DNA from: Symbiodinium natans | Taxonomy: Eukaryota; Sar; Dinophyceae; Suessiales; Symbiodiniaceae | Reading direction: 5' to 3' | Length of the DNA stretch: 64,000 bases | Assembly: GCA_905221605.1 (NCBI GenBank) | Contig: CAJNDS010002752.1 | Coordinates: forward strand, 197,001 to 261,000 | Part shown: piece by piece, positions 10,960 to 20,917 of the stretch | How positions within the stretch are numbered: position 1 is the first letter of the stretch | Layout of the letters: each line of letters starts with the position of its first letter | Program-made: the position numbers and the translations under genes | The notes under the pieces: model-generated | What the model saw: only the letters and a program-made list of their open reading frames with translations | The model's database searches: none | Told to the model about the DNA's origin: nothing

Positions 10960-12110
10960 CTCACATTGGCATCTTCTGATGTCCAGGCATAGTGAAGACA
11001 CATTTTTCAGTGGCTAGAACAGGGGGATCCGAGAAACTTCATGCCAATCACGACCGCTCGAGATCGCGATAAACTTGCCGGATTCTAAAGATCTCCATCT
11101 TGGCATAGATCAAATGGGGGTTTACGATACTCGGGGTACCTTCTTGGGGTCCTTATGATGAGGGGATCCTACTGTTCGGGAGTCCATATTCGGGGTCCCT
11201 TATTTTCGTAACCCTAAACCCTAAACCCTAAACCCTTATCGTAAACCCCCAAATATCAAGCTCTACTTACACGATCGACATCGCCGTCACTCCAGGCGAC
11301 GGGGAGCCTCGGCAAGGCAGACCGCGTACCCGCACGGCACAAGCTCAACGGCACAGGTTGAGGGTTAGGGGTTTAGGGTTTAGGGCTTAGGGTTTGAGGT
11401 TTAGGGTTTAGGGTTTAGGGTTTAGGGTTTAGGGTTTAGGGTTTGGGGTTTGGGGTTTGGGGTTTGGGGTTTGGGGTTTGGGGTTTGGGGTTTGGGGTTT
11501 GGGGTTTGGGGTTTGGGGTTTGGGGTTTGGGGTTTAGGGGCCTCCGACTTGCCTTCTGGGTTTCGAAGGTTTTAGCAAAAATTTGGAAAGCTGCACGGTC
11601 CTTTTGTGTGGGGTCCTCCAACGGGGCCAAGAGCCCATCCCTAAACCCTAAACCCTAAGCCCTAAACCCTAAACCCTAAACCCTAAGCCCTAAACCCTAA
11701 ACCCTAAGCCCTAAGCCCTAAACCCTAAACCCTAAGCCCTAAACCCTGAACCCTAAACCCTAAACCCTAAACCCTAAACCCTAAACCCTAAACCCTAAAC
11801 CCGAACCCTTTGAAGAAGGTAAGGAACCATATTCAGGGACCACGTAACTACTCTTGGCTTGATGGGAATCTTACGTCGCCTTACAGCGCTTAGAGGCTCG
11901 GAACCTTTTGGAACCTTGAATAGCCGATGGGTTTAGGGTTTAGGGTTCAGGGGTTTAGGGTTTAGGGTTTAGGGTTTAGGCGGTTTAGGGTTTAGGGTTT
12001 AGGGCTTAGGGCTTAGGGCTTAGGGCTTAGGGCCTAGGGTTTCGGGTTCCCACAAACGCCCTAAGCTCAAAAGAGCTGGCGTCCATCGTTCCTTGAAGCC
12101 CTCTTGGCCC
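10960..12110 (-). CDS. small multi-exon gene C, minus strand
   Basis: Islands in order: about 12085-12050 with a candidate start (MDASSFELRAFVG), 11640-11536 (LLAPLEDPTQKDRAAFQIF; the acceptor TTTAG|GG is part of the telomeric array), about 11355-11295 (LVPCGYAVCLAE), and about 11100-11010 (GKFIAISSGRDWHEV) ending in TAG. Linking them is inference. The PCGYAVC stretch is faintly RING-like but too short to call. Confidence 0.4.
11116..11250. mobile_element. family D element split by CCCTAAA units
   Basis: Left end GGGGGTTTACGATACTCGGGG and right end TTATCGTAAACCCCC are inverted repeats. Just inside the right end, CTTATTTTCGTA is followed by about three CCCTAAA units and then CCCTTATCGTAAACCCCC. 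Copies at 50071-50190 and 60595-60702 lack these units. Confidence 0.7.
11443..11533 (+). repeat. homogeneous TTTGGGG array
   Basis: About 13 TTTGGGG units follow directly on canonical TTTAGGG units (11400-11443). A shorter block of the same variant is at 38704-38750. Confidence 0.9.
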
Positions 12111-12234
12111 TCTTCCCCTCTGCTCTGAGGAAGCCGACGCGAACCATCATGCGAGTCAGCTAGAGTCCCACAAAAAATCAAGCAGGCCTAAACCCTAAGC
12201 CCTAAACCCTCAGCCCTAAACCCTGAACCCTGGG

Positions 12235-13360
12235 CCGCCCGCAGGGGGTGAGCACCGAACCAATCTCCTGAATTCCGTCGAGCCTGGGCTTTGCGGGCAC
12301 GGAGCACCCTAAACCCTAAACCCCTGAACCCGAGAAATCCTAAAACCCTAAAACCCTAAAACCCTAAAACCCTAAAACCCTAAAACCCTAAAACCCTAAA
12401 ACCCTAAAACCCTAAAACCCTAAAACCCTAAAACCCTAAGCCCTAAACCTTACACCCTGAACCCTAAACCCTAAACCCTAGAACCCTGAACCCTGAACCC
12501 TAAACCCCTGAACCCGAGAAACCCGAAATCCTCAAAACCTAAACCCTAAAACCCTAGAACCCTCAAACAATCTTCAACTGCAGGATCCGAGGGCTTCCGA
12601 AGCTTGCTTTGAAACATGGCCACAGAATAGAGATCCAATGCAAAGAACCCTCCGTTTTCGAGCAACCAGCAGTATCCTGCACTGCCAGAAAAAGCAGGCA
12701 ACCATCACCCTAAACCCCAAGCCCTAAACCCCAAAACCCCCCCAAAAAAAAACTGGCACCGCAAAGCGGTCCAAGAAGGCACGCAAGCGCCCTGAACCCT
12801 GAACCCCTAAACACTAAACACTAAACCCTAAACCCTAAACTCTAAACGCCAGGGTCACCCGACTGGGCGTGCAAGCAACCGAGCCACAACCGATCAACCT
12901 GTGCTGTCTTCTTGCAGAGGAACGGTGGCCGATTTCCCGCTGACACACAGGTGGCTGGCGTCGATTCCTGGGCACCCAATCCGGATACCCTTAGGGTTTA
13001 GGGTTTAGGGTTTGGGGTTTAGGGTTTAGGGTTTAGGGTTTAGGGTTTAGGGTTTAGGGTTTAGGGTTTAGGGTTTAGGGTTTAGGGTTTAGGGTTTAGG
13101 GTTCAGGGTTTAGGGTGTAGGGTTTAGGGTTTAGGGTTTAGGGTTTAGGGTTTAGGGTTTAGGGATTTAGGGGTCAGGGGGTAGCGTTAGGGGTAGGGGT
13201 TTAGGGTTTAGGGTTTAGGGTTTAGGGTTTAGGGTTTAGGGTTTAGGGTTTAGGGTTTAGGGTTTAGGGCAAACCCTAGTGGAAGGCTCGTGAAGGAAAG
13301 CATCTCAAAGTGGGCTAGGTCCGGTCCGCCCTCTGCGCGCCTGTACACGAAAGCTAACCC
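12235..13360 (-). CDS. multi-exon gene D, minus strand
   Basis: Islands: about 13357-13276 (GPDLAHFEMLSFTSLPL), about 12975-12893 (GIDASHLCVSGKSATV; AG|GA in, GT out), about 12690-12572 (GFFALDLYSVAMFQSKL; AG|GA in, GT out), about 12290-12235 (LDGIQEIGSVLTPCG). Two acceptors are AG followed by GA, as in the kinase gene. Product not recognised. Confidence 0.45.
12340..12438 (-). repeat. homogeneous CCCTAAAA octamer array
   Basis: About 12 CCCTAAAA units (one A more than the canonical heptamer). It sits in the space between two gene D islands. Confidence 0.9.
12990..13268 (+). repeat. TTTAGGG array with degenerate centre
   Basis: Two canonical blocks separated by a degenerate stretch near 13160-13200. 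Confidence 0.9.
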
Positions 13361-13400
13361 TAAACCCTAAACCCTAAACCCTAAATGGCCGGCGCCTTGC

Positions 13401-13697
13401 TCAGAGGCAAACCCTAGTTGTCCAGTAACCTGCGGAATTCAAGGCAAAACCTTTGGGATTATTGGGGGCTTCTGCTACCCCACAAAAGGTTAAAGCGCGA
13501 CGTGTGCACGAGCATCCTGGAAACAGCGTGTTCTCCCGGGCCAACAACGTCACAAATCGCCGCCTGTCTGGCAACCTCCTTCTTCTTCGACTCAGCCAGG
13601 GGTCGCTCCCAGGGTAGAGGCGCAGAAGCTTGTGCACTGCAAGAGGCAGCTGGCTAATCTTAGCTAGCGGCCGGAGCCCAAGACAAAAGCGTAGCAA
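13401..13697 (-). CDS. possible minus-strand exon
   Basis: A 98-codon open frame, Arg/Leu-rich (LAVHKLLRLYPGSDPWL). An opposite-strand frame of 79 codons is also open, so strand is uncertain. Minus is preferred because surrounding islands are minus. Confidence 0.25.
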   Translation of the reverse strand: MLRFCLGLRPLAKISQLPLAVHKLLRLYPGSDPWLSRRRRRLPDRRRFVTLLARENTLFPGCSCTRRALTFCGVAEAPNNPKGFALNSAGYWTTRVCL

Positions 13698-13699
13698 AC

Positions 13700-14042
13700 A
13701 TCTCCAGGAGATGGGAGTCCAACGTCCGAGGAGATAGATGTGTAGGAGGCTGAATAAAGAAGGCGCTGTACACGCAGGAAGATACGGCCTCAGTCACTCA
13801 TATCAGCAGTCCTGCTGAGAGCACGTGAGCTATGGCTCGTTTCGCCAAGGCAAAGGGTGATTTCTGGAAACCTGCCACGACTTGAAGCGCGGCCTGACTT
13901 CAAGTGCAGGAGTTCTTGCGAAGAGGGTACTTGGAAGCCCCTGTACTAAGTCTACTTGTCTCCCCTAGAAAAGCCCCATCATAATCCCCATATTTCGGCT
14001 TACTAACCAAAACTACGAATTTAGGGTTTAGGGCTTAGGGTC
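13700..14042. other. intergenic stretch, no gene seen
   Basis: Mixed sequence without a long protein-like frame, an inverted repeat or an array, except for two TTTAGGG-like units at 14020. Confidence 0.4.
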
Positions 14043-14142
14043 TAGGCTCCCAAGAAGGACCTGGTCCTTCGCGCCTGGTGCGCGAGAGGCAGGCGATGGC
14101 CTTCAGAGACTTTGGAGGTCAACCCTTGTAGCTGTCCCCCCA

Positions 14143-14242
14143 NNNNNNNNNNNNNNNNNNNNNNNNNNNNNNNNNNNNNNNNNNNNNNNNNNNNNNNNNN
14201 NNNNNNNNNNNNNNNNNNNNNNNNNNNNNNNNNNNNNNNNNN
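14143..14242. other. assembly gap (100 N)
   Basis: Exactly 100 N, so the gap length is nominal. Frames running through it are not interpretable. Confidence 1.
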
Positions 14243-14540
14243 CGGAATAATCGCGTTTTCTGGGTGGAACGAAAAAGACAAAACGTTCGGTCTGGATAAG
14301 GAAGCAGTCCCTTGCTACTGGCATGAAGCACTCAGGTCTAGTGTGACAGCAGTCGATTCATTTGAAAGAAATCCATGTCGTCGGGGTGCGATTGTGACTA
14401 GACAAGGCCACATGCCGGACCAATACAAAGCTCCAAATCAAACAACGAGGCACTGCTGTGCTGAAGCGCAAGGAGTGCCAAGGGGCCCTCCGCATCCGGG
14501 AACAAGAGTTCTGCGCGAGTCGCATAGCTGTGCACAGTGA
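14243..14540 (+). CDS. ORF downstream of gap, unrecognised
   Basis: Open from the gap for 98 codons to TGA (contains SGWNEKDKTFGLDKEAV). Composition is protein-like, and start and upstream context are lost in the gap. No domain recognised. Confidence 0.3.
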
Positions 14541-14619
14541 TCAGGAAGCACGGCGCAGGGATCGGCGCAGGACGACGTTGACGCTTAACGGGCAAAAACT
14601 TCGGCACTTCTGAACACCT

Positions 14620-15110
14620 TGGTTTGCGCCATCGTACTAACGCCAGAACTCTTCAACCTCGCAGGCACCCACACAAACCACACACACACACACACACATA
14701 CACGTCCACACTAGCCTGCCATACATGTTCTCAACAACGCTACATGACGAGGCTCCCTGCACTGCCCTTCGCAGCAGCCCCTGCTGACTTCACTGCAGCC
14801 TTCTCGCTCATGGCTCGATGGACACTGCCCTCTCACAGATCTTGCACGGGGCCAAAGACTCCACGAAAACCAACAACCGCAGAACTTATGTCCTCGAAGG
14901 GGCTTTCCGTTTCGGGTTTAGGGTTTAGGGTTTTGGGTGTTGCTGAATTTAGGGTTTCAGGGCTTACCCCTCAGGGTTTAGTTTAGGCTTCAGGTTTAAG
15001 GTTTCTTGCTGCATTTAAGGTTTCAGGGCTTACCCCTGAAACTGTCACTATGCTGCCCAAGGTTTCAGGGCTTTCATTCCTGTAGCATTTAGGATCAGGC
15101 ATCCCCCAGG
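14620..15110. other. degenerate repeat and CA-microsatellite region
   Basis: An ACAC run at 14670-14705. At 14940-15090 there are repeated blocks of TTTCAGGGCTTACCCCT with short inverted complements. A 39-codon minus-strand segment (14896-14740) is protein-like but broken by one TGA. Nothing firmer. Confidence 0.3.
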
Positions 15111-15202
15111 GACAAGCCTACACCAGCAACAAAACCCACCGGCACAGAAGCCGATCCCTGGGCTCTTTCCAAAAAAAATATCCAAGCGATGACTTTCACT
15201 CT

Positions 15203-15862
15203 ATTTTTTTGGGAGGGGAGGGTTCCCGAGCGAATCGTAGCTTGGGATTCTTAGCAGACAAAGCTTGACAGAGGCTCTGCACAGTGCTGACATAAGAGGC
15301 CCTGAACAAAAAAACTAAACCCCACCCAAGCCCCAAACCCCAAACCCTAAACCCTCAACCGCCAAACCCTAAACCTTAAACCCCAAACCCTAAACCCCAA
15401 ACCCTAAACCCTAAACCCTACCTGGGACAAGTAGGAGCTCAGTACCTGCAGCTGTGCACCCAGAGTTGTCAGGCAGTTTAGGTGCTCAAGGGTTGGGAAC
15501 TTGGGGTCTGAAGGTTTTGGGAGTCGGACTTGGGCTAAACCCTTACCCCTTAACCCTAAACCCTAAACCCCCAACCCTAAACCCTAAACCATAAACCCTA
15601 AACCCTAAACTCCACAGCCGGGCCGTTGGCTAAACGAAAAGTTCACCAGGAAGACCGGAAGCCACACCGACCTGGGCTTGGGTGTCGGTTCACGGCTTAG
15701 GGAGGCACCTGCTCCTCGGGGCTGCAAAGAATCCAAACCCTAAACCCTAAGCCCTAAACCCCTCAACATTGTCATTACCTACGGAGGGCTCCGAGGCAAT
15801 GAGCTGGCAGGGCTTAGCTCTTGTATAGGCTTTTTGTGCTTCGGCGAGAAGCGACAACTCTG
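15203..15862 (-). CDS. minus-strand exon series
   Basis: About 15862-15774 reads LSLLAEAQKAYTRAKPC with a pyrimidine tract plus GCAG before it and GTAATG after. About 15700-15610 reads VWLPVFLVNFSFSQRP (hydrophobic). 15486-15422 reads HLNCLTTLGAQLQVLSSY and exits at CAG|GTAGGG. About 15295-15203 reads SVKLCLLRIPSYDSLGN to a TAG. Family unknown. The opposite strand of the first island is also open. Confidence 0.4.
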
Positions 15863-16074
15863 CACAAATGGGCACTGGGGAAACCCACCAACTCGGTACA
15901 GCCTTGGTATACAAAACGCTTGCACAAAGCAGGGTGAATCAATTGCCGCGGCCGCACTTCTTAGGGTTTAGGGTTTAAGGTTCCGGGTTTAGGGTTTAGG
16001 GTTTCGAGTTTAAGGTTTAGGGTTTCGGGTCTAGGGTTTAGGGTTTAGGGTGTAGGGTTTAGGGTTTAGGGTCT

Positions 16075-17230
16075 ACGGCCAGGAGACCAGGTGAGCATCA
16101 TGTCTTCGACCAGGTTCCGGCGGTACTTCTGCCACCCTGCGCCAGCGACGAGGTGCGGCTTAGGGTTTAGGGTTTAGGGTTTAGGGTTTAGGGTTTAGGG
16201 TTTAGGGTTTAGGGTTTGGAGCTTAAGGTTTGCTGTAATAGGGCGTAGATGCTGTGAAGGTTAGGATGCAGCAGAGGCTCGAATGCCTCATCAGAGAGCA
16301 CAGCTCTGGCCCGATTGTGGAAGGCCATGTAATACTTTCCTCCCACCCCACGCCGTCCGAGGCGGCAAAACCACCCAAACCTATTCCTTTTAGGGTTTCG
16401 GCCTAAACTCATGACAATCGCTTACTTGTGGGGCTGAAAGATAATTCCGTGTTCCGAGATTAAGGGCCCATACTTCGGACGCTTCTAAACACAAGGCTTA
16501 GGGGTCGTGCTAGGGGCCCGTGATTCCAGCCTTAGAGATCAGAAAGCTTCAAACCCTAAACCCTAAACCCTAAACCCTAACCCCTAAACCCTAAACCCTA
16601 AACCCTAAGGGCTCAAGGGAGCCTGAAAGTGACAGGAACACCCGGCAGAGGCCATAGCGTGAGCACCGGTCCGATACTCCTTACTTGACGCTAAGGCAGC
16701 GGTTGAGGGTTAGGTCTAGGGTTTAGGGTTTCGGGTTTAAGGGGCTTAGAGGGTTTAGGGAGCAAAACGAAACACTTCTGAGGTTTTAAGACACATTGAA
16801 AACTAAACCCACATACCGACAGATGCGGTGCTACTAGGGTTTAGGGTAGTTTAGGGACTGAAACTGCAAGAAAATCTTGCTTGTTTGTACTCGTTTCTAC
16901 ATAAACCGAACCTATGGTTTCCATAGTAGGCCTTTGTTTGTTGACCAGATCTACAGTTAATCTCCTAGAATCTCAAGCTGCTTAACCCAAAAAGAAACCG
17001 CAATGGAGACTATAGGTAAACCCTAAACCGCTGACAGTAAAACGCCGACAGACCTATCCCCCAAAGCCTAAACCCTAAACCCTAAACCCTAAACCCTAAA
17101 CCCTAAACACTCCTAGGCTCAAGAGCAAAGATGCCGTAGCACTGGCTCCGATCGCGAAGCCTTCCTTGTGCCCAATCGATGGGCTCTTCATGTCCACCTC
17201 TGCATGGCTGCTCCGGAGCTTTCTAGGCGT
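16075..17230 (-). CDS. minus-strand exon series
   Basis: About 17225-17100 reads SHAEVDMKSPSIGHKEGF. About 16340-16210 reads YYMAFHNRARAVLSDEAF. About 16155-16075 reads WQKYRRNLVEDMMLTWS. A degraded relative of the middle island lies at 40250-40330, where the frame is broken. Product unknown. Confidence 0.45.
16159..16218 (+). repeat. TTTAGGG array
   Basis: Eight units separate two coding islands of the same strand, as expected for an intron filled by telomeric repeat. Confidence 0.85.
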
Positions 17231-17429
17231 GTGAGGTCTAGGGTCCAGGGTTTATGTCTGTAAGGGGTTTAGGGTTGAGGGTTACAGTACTTTTTCGGGT
17301 TTAGGGTTGAGGGTTTAGGGTCTGTATAGGGTCTGCGGTTGAGGGTCTAGGGTTTCGGGTTTAGGGTCTCGCCGCTAATTTGGGCGTCTTGATTTTTACC
17401 CCATGATATACACTCGATGCGTATATATA

Positions 17430-17700
17430 TATCTATGTATAAAAAGAGGTTGTACAAGGTTTGATGGTCAGGGAGCCAAGAGCTAGAGTCAGGAGCGGCG
17501 TCAGCGGGACGGCTAGCAAGTCAGGGGCAGGGAGGGCCGGGGCCTGGAGGAGGGCCGGGGGGGCTAGGGGCCAGGGGCGGACACAGGGTGGGCCAGGGGT
17601 CCGCCTGCTCCTGGCCTGGGGGCCTTGGCATACCACCCCCCAAAACGGTCAGCCACCTCCAGAACAAAGACCTTGAAGTTTAGGTGCTCACTTTATGAAG
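17430..17700. other. G-rich low-complexity tract
   Basis: Purine- and GC-rich tract (GGGCCGGGG-like) that leaves open frames on both strands. No convincing protein. Preceded by a TATATATATC run at 17420-17435. Confidence 0.4.
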
Positions 17701-18226
17701 GGGACCAGTAGTCCCGGCATGAACCTGTTCCGGTACCGGCCCATGCTGGGGCGCTACGGACGAGGCGGGCAAGCGAACTGGGTCGACTTTCGCCATAGAG
17801 GTCGGAGGGCTCAAGCGCCGCCCCCCCTCTGTCGGGGACGGCCTAGGCCGTAAGTTTAGGGTTTAGGGTCTAGGGTTTAGGGTTGAGAGATTAGGTGTAG
17901 GGTGTCGGGCCTCCAAGACCTCACTTTGCTACCCCCACCTTCTCACAGCCCCCGAAATCCTCCGGAGATCTCAAAAAACATTATCCGAAGGGTCGCACCC
18001 GAAGGGTCGCACCGTCTGGTTCGTCAGGCTTTGAACCTTTTGAGGGTAGCTAATCTAAGACATATTCAACCCTAAACCCTAAACACGCCCCTTAAGGGGC
18101 ATGGTCAAAGCTTTCCTTCTTTTCTCCTCTTATAGGTGAAGGGGTATGGGTTAGGGGTATGAGCTTAGGGTCTAAGGTTTAGGGTTTGGGGTATGGGTTT
18201 GGGGTATGTTGAAGCATGCTTAGAAC

Positions 18227-18486
18227 TAACCTGATGTAACGGACCCATATTGAAAAAGAAGCGGCCACCATGAGGTCTGCATTCTTACACGGTCTTCTCG
18301 TCGGGTTTGGAAGACCCGAATCTTGATCACAGTATTGTGATGTTTAGGGCTTAGAGTTTAGGTGTCCCCTAATTCGACAGCTCCGTAGTATGATTGGATG
18401 CTTCACTCCTCGTAGTGGAGTGCCGCCCTCAATGAGCTCTTTGACTTGGTAGAAGGCGGGGTAGAGCAAGAAGGTGTGGTGCCTCG
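18227..18486 (-). CDS. two terminal exons, minus strand
   Basis: 18486-18368 reads FLLYPAFYQVKELIEGG and continues to ILRSCRI. About 18330-18227 reads VRMQTSWWPLLFQYGS and ends at TAG. Both are strongly protein-like. The link between them is inference. No family recognised. Confidence 0.45.
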
Positions 18487-19236
18487 GAGGAAAAAGCTTC
18501 CCCAAACAGGGCTTCAGGGTTTAGGCTTTAGGGGTTTAGGAGTTTAGGGGTTAGAGGGGTTTAGGGGTTTCGGGGATTAGGGTTCCCAGGGAAGCTACAG
18601 GGTCCCGTAAAATGGTCCCTTACCTTCTTGAGAAAGTTCTGAGGTATGCGCCCTTGGGTTTATACTTGGGTTTAGGGTTTAGGGTTTAGGGTTTCGGGTT
18701 TAGGGTTTACGGTTTAGGGTTTTTAAGGAGTATATAAAGGGTCCCCATTTAAGGGGGGACCACGAAACTACCCCGTTCAAGAAAACAACCATCTCAATGC
18801 AGAAAGCTACTGGCTCAAAGGCTTCAAGCTTTGGCTAAAACCCGAAACCCTACATAAACCCTAAACCCTAAACCCTAAACCCTGAACCCTGTTTGGGGAC
18901 TTTGGGGCTAAACCCTCAACGGGCCCAGTCTGTTGGTAACCGGAATCCCTTGAGGGTTTGGAACTCAACGGTTCAGGGCTTAGAGTTATTTAGGGCTTTA
19001 GGTTCTGGGTTCAGGATTCAGGGCTTATCGTTTAGGGTTTAGGGTTTAAGGTTCAAGGTTTCAGGGGTGTTGAGTCTCAGGTTCGGGGTTTAGGGTTTGA
19101 GTATCTAAGGGGACCCCGTGGCTCCCAAGACCACGCACTCAAGGAATGCACCGTACCTCAGACCTCAATCGGGATCCTAAGGGGTTTAGGGTTTAGGGTT
19201 TGTTGTTTTGACAGTGAGTCAGACTTTCCGTCCACC

Positions 19237-19352
19237 CCTTACGAGGCGCTCACTGAGCGGGTTTCCCTGGACCTAGAGTCTAGAAATCTGAGAAACCCCT
19301 TACGAGGCGCTCACTGAGCGGGTTTCCCTGGACCTAGGGTCTAGAAAGCCGA
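19237..19352 (-). repeat. tandem duplication of a ~62-bp block holding a microexon
   Basis: The block TTACGAGGCGCTCACTGAGC... recurs 62 bp away with two or three changes. On the minus strand each copy has a T-rich CTAG, then a 30-nt open segment (VQGNPLSERL), then GTAAGG. This is the pattern of a duplicated microexon. Confidence 0.6.
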
Positions 19353-19555
19353 GAGCGCAACACAAACTGATCCAAGAAGACCTGCACTCTGACATTGAGG
19401 GTTCTCCCCCCCACACTACCAGTCCATAATTGGGATTATAGTACCCCTATGATAATTCCCATTTGACACTGTTAGTCTACGGGGGAGCATCCCCAGTTGG
19501 AGGTCTCAAAGTTAGAGTTTAGGGCCTAGGGGGTTTCACGTGCGGTTGGGCTCTG

Positions 19556-19734
19556 CTTGGAGGTTAAGTCTGACCGTACTTAGAACTGTACATATAACCA
19601 TATTAGAGCACCTAAGGGGGGCTTATGTTATATTAAGGCACCTAAGGGGCTCATATTAAAGGGGCACCTAAGGGGCTTATAAGTGGGTTATAGGTACAGA
19701 TACAATTCGTGAATAAGTACCATGAACCTCCAAG
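19556..19734. mobile_element. family C element
   Basis: Left end CTTGGAGGTTAAG, right end AAGTACCATGAACCTCCAAG. The core contains GGGGCTTATAAG and a thrice-repeated CACCTAAGGGG, so this copy has an internal expansion. Confidence 0.7.
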
Positions 19735-19962
19735 TAGGGCTTTCTGCAAGGCTGGCCCGCAACCCTGAGCCCCCAGATCTCCAGAACCCTGAACCCAAAA
19801 ACCCTAAACCCTAGACCCCAAACCACAAGCTTTAAACCCTGAACCCTAAACCCTAAAACCCTCAAACCCTCAAACCCTAAAACCCTAAAGCCCTGAACCC
19901 TAAGACCCTAAAACCATAAAACGGTTTAGGGTTGAGGGTTGAGGGTTGGGGGTTTTGGGATT

Positions 19963-20102
19963 CTTGGAGGTTCGTGGCACTTCTTAACCAATTATAGCTG
20001 TACCTACAGCCCGCTTAGAAGCCCCGTCAGTGCCCTGACATGGTTCTGAGTACAGTTATACGTACAGCTATAATTGGTGCATAAGTACCATGAACCTCCA
20101 AG
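19963..20102. mobile_element. family C element, full length
   Basis: CTTGGAGGTTCGTGGCACTT... through AATTATAGCTGTAC at the left pairs with GTACAGCTATAATTGG... through CATGAACCTCCAAG at the right. About 140 bp with 40-bp imperfect TIRs. Confidence 0.8.
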
Positions 20103-20157
20103 TAAAGGGATCTAGTTTGCCTTGTCGATTTAGGGTTTGCGTTGAAGGTTGGGTCAA

Positions 20158-20271
20158 GGGCAGTTTCAGGCGGGTAGTTTCTATTCATAGAAGCCCCTTA
20201 TAAACAGTATAGGGTTTGTATAAGCCTCTTATAGGCCTCTTATAAGGGAAACTATCCACCTGAAGCTGCCC
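20158..20271. mobile_element. inverted-repeat element
   Basis: GGGCAGTTTCAGGCGGGTAG and GAAACTATCCACCTGAAGCTGCCC are imperfect complements. The core is rich in CTTATA. Non-coding. Confidence 0.65.
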
Positions 20272-20917
20272 AATCAAGTTGGGGTTTTAGGTTTTTAGGG
20301 TTTTATACTTTTGTGATGCCTTAGAGTACGCCTCTTGTGGCCTGAAAGAAGGGAACCCAAATCAAGTCCCAAAACCACAGGGTACCTGAAGCCCTAAACC
20401 CTCAACCCCAAACCCTAAACGCCAAGTCCTAAACCCCAGCCAAACCCTAAACCCTAAACCCTAAACCCCAAACAAAAACCCTAGACCCTACACTCTAAAC
20501 CCTACAAACCCTACAGAGTCTATTCAAGGGTGCTAAGCTCAGGGGGTTTATGGCGCAGGGGTGCAGCGTCGCGAGGGCAGCCAAGACGCCAGCGCCGTGC
20601 AAAGAGGTGCTTTCAGAAACTCTCCATTTTCTCAGGCTTCGGAGCCGCCGCCCGCGGAACCCCGGGCCCTGGACCCTGAATTCTCCACCCTAAGCCCTAG
20701 AAACTTCTCTAGACAACGGCAAACTCTTTTGTAAGGACTCCAGACGAACACAAGGATCCTAGTCGAAACGACCCCGCCACCCTAATCCCCTAGCCCTGCC
20801 CCTGACACGATGACTGCTTCTCTACCCCCGCCATGTTCTGCCTCACGACGGACGCATTCCATGCTCCAGACTTCTCCTTGGCCGGGCCGCGTGCTACGTA
20901 CCGCAAAGAGTGCTGTG

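Noticed and set aside
14740-14896. Minus-strand frame with one in-frame TGA as a selenoprotein
   Set aside because: No recognised selenoprotein family or downstream structure could be seen; a short intron or chance are simpler.
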